Shown piece after piece: positions 4,950 to 5,516 of a stretch of 5,516 nucleotides of DNA. A program made the translations under genes and the position numbers. Every line of letters starts with the position of its first letter. Position 1 is the first letter of the stretch. The notes beneath the pieces were generated by a model. The model was not told where the DNA came from. It did no database searches and saw nothing but the letters and a program-made list of their open reading frames with translations. This DNA is from Geopsychrobacter sp. (GTDB lineage: Bacteria > Desulfobacterota > Desulfuromonadia > Desulfuromonadales > Geopsychrobacteraceae), in contig JAUXIR010000139.1 of NCBI GenBank assembly GCA_030620915.1, forward strand, positions 1 to 5,516, given 5' to 3'.

Positions 4950-5142
4950 CGGCCAAAACCCGTTCCTGTTCTGTCAATAAGCGTAATCTGTCCTTCTTCA
5001 TCATGGCTATACGTAGATTGATTAAGGCTGTCAGCTGTGGGGTCATGGGTTGCGCTGATAGCACCGCCAGGGCAACTATCATTGGCACATAAATTGATAA
5101 GCACAGTAGTATATTGAATTGTGAAATCATTAGAGCAGCCAT
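4942..5142 (-). CDS. Doubtful small membrane protein ORF
   Basis: A 66-residue frame runs from ATG 5142 to a stop inside the terminator hairpin (a TTG at 5151 would add three residues). It has one hydrophobic segment (about NILLCLSIYVPMIVALAVLSA) followed by a basic, helix-prone tail with KKDRLRLLTEQERVLAEK, a believable single-pass membrane protein shape. Against it, there is no convincing ribosome-binding site (only GGAT), it uses many ATA and CTA codons unlike the neighbours, and no promoter is clear. Ending at a bidirectional terminator is in its favour. No family was recognised; it may be chance. Confidence 0.22.
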   Translation of the reverse strand: MAALMISQFNILLCLSIYVPMIVALAVLSAQPMTPQLTALINLRIAMMKKDRLRLLTEQERVLAEK

Positions 5143-5220
5143 GCTATCCAATGCTTACTTCGATTTAATGACCAGCTATCTTTATTGCCATTTCCGGTGG
5201 CATCGCTTCTTGAGGGTCGC
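4950..5220. other. Intergenic region upstream of the exported protein gene
   Basis: This 271-nt gap is A/T-richer than its neighbours. It holds the doubtful minus-strand ORF and a weak sigma-54-like site at 5082-5098. No good sigma-70 promoter for the gene at 5221 was found: TATATT at 5110-5115 has no -35 at proper spacing. No tRNA, riboswitch fold or repeat family was recognised. Confidence 0.5.
5082..5098 (+). promoter_or_regulatory. Possible sigma-54 promoter for the gene at 5221
   Basis: TTGGCAC (5082-5088) matches the -24 element exactly, and TTGAT (5094-5098) sits at the right distance for the -12 element (TTGCW) but has A in place of the conserved C. Start of transcription would be about 120 nt before the gene. 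One mismatch at a key base keeps this tentative. Confidence 0.25.
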
Positions 5221-5516
5221 ATGAAAAAGACATCTATCCCTTTCTTTCTGCTGCTGACTATCCTGTTCCCCGGGATGGTGTTAGCGACCCCTTCACAATA
5301 TGGCATTACAGGTCTTATTACCGTACCAACTGCTGACACCCTTGATTCGGGGAACCTCGCAGTAGGGCTCTGGCTCAATACCTCGGCAGCGAATAGTGAA
5401 AGTTTCACCCTGGTTCCTGTCAGCCTCACCATGGGCCTCGGTACCTTCATCGAGGCATATGGATCTTTTCCGAGCCTTCTATTCAAGAACGATGAATTTG
5501 CCAGTGGCAGGGGATA
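5221..5516 (+). CDS. Exported, probable outer-membrane beta-barrel protein (5' end only)
   Basis: The first 98 residues are visible and the frame is open at the window edge. It begins with a clear signal peptide: MKKT, a hydrophobic core, then Val20-Leu21-Ala22 as the likely cleavage site. The mature start, with YGITGLITVPTADTLDSGNLAVGLWLN and then LVPVSLTMGLGTFIEAYGS, has the glycine/aromatic-alternating strands and the 'G...PTADTL..G' opening seen in outer-membrane beta-barrel proteins of the YjbH or OmpA-linked type in Desulfuromonadales-like bacteria. That is recognition from memory, so the family is only probable. A C-terminal peptidoglycan-binding OmpA domain, if present, lies outside the window. 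The ATG at 5221 is preceded by TGAGGGT (5211-5217), close but acceptable; an in-frame GTG at 5197 is less likely because it would bury the signal peptide. Confidence 0.8.
   Translation, partial: MKKTSIPFFLLLTILFPGMVLATPSQYGITGLITVPTADTLDSGNLAVGLWLNTSAANSESFTLVPVSLTMGLGTFIEAYGSFPSLLFKNDEFASGRG

Overview
The window is an ordinary-looking bacterial chromosome segment of moderate GC content, with Gram-negative hallmarks: signal peptides and an outer-membrane-type protein at the right edge. The BioB type, the IHF/HU sequence and the style of the C-terminal outer-membrane gene suggest an anaerobic deltaproteobacterium of the Desulfuromonadales (Desulfuromonas/Pelobacter/Geobacter relatives). That assignment is inferred from protein flavour, not from a search.

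Layout, left to right. (1) Positions 1-773, plus strand: the 3' end of an ABC-transporter ATPase of the LolD/MacB type, followed after 8 nt by two small cysteine-rich membrane proteins whose genes overlap by 4 nt; the three look like one operon. (2) Positions 855-1340, plus strand: a secreted protein of unknown function with its own likely -10 box. (3) Positions 1428-3138, minus strand: a bioB-bioD biotin operon with a 17-nt gene overlap, convergent with gene 2. (4) Positions 3139-3313: a divergent control region holding a perfect 12-bp inverted repeat with a 15-nt spacer (BirA-operator architecture) that contains the -35 box of bioB and also a -35-like hexamer facing the other way; a third copy of the half-site lies 44 bp further on, inside the promoter of the next gene. 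(5) Positions 3314-4491, plus strand: two tandem, paralogous XRE-type helix-turn-helix/cupin regulators. (6) Positions 4605-4886, plus strand: an IHF/HU-family nucleoid protein with a clear sigma-70 promoter overlapped by an inverted repeat, ended by a 17-bp perfect hairpin terminator. (7) Positions 4950-5220: a 271-nt gap with a weak sigma-54-like site and a doubtful minus-strand small ORF. (8) From 5221 to the edge: the start of an exported, probably outer-membrane beta-barrel protein.

How the parts may work together: bioB and bioD encode the last two steps of biotin synthesis, and the operator suggests biotin-responsive repression by a BirA-type repressor encoded elsewhere. Because half-sites also sit in the promoters firing towards the XRE-cupin pair, those regulators may be in the biotin regulon or may themselves act on the shared region. 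The most interesting points are this divergent control region, the regulator pair with near-identical DNA-reading helices, a BioB lacking one canonical [2Fe-2S] cysteine, and the coupled zinc-ribbon membrane protein pair behind the ABC transporter. No mobile elements, CRISPR arrays, tRNA or rRNA genes were seen.
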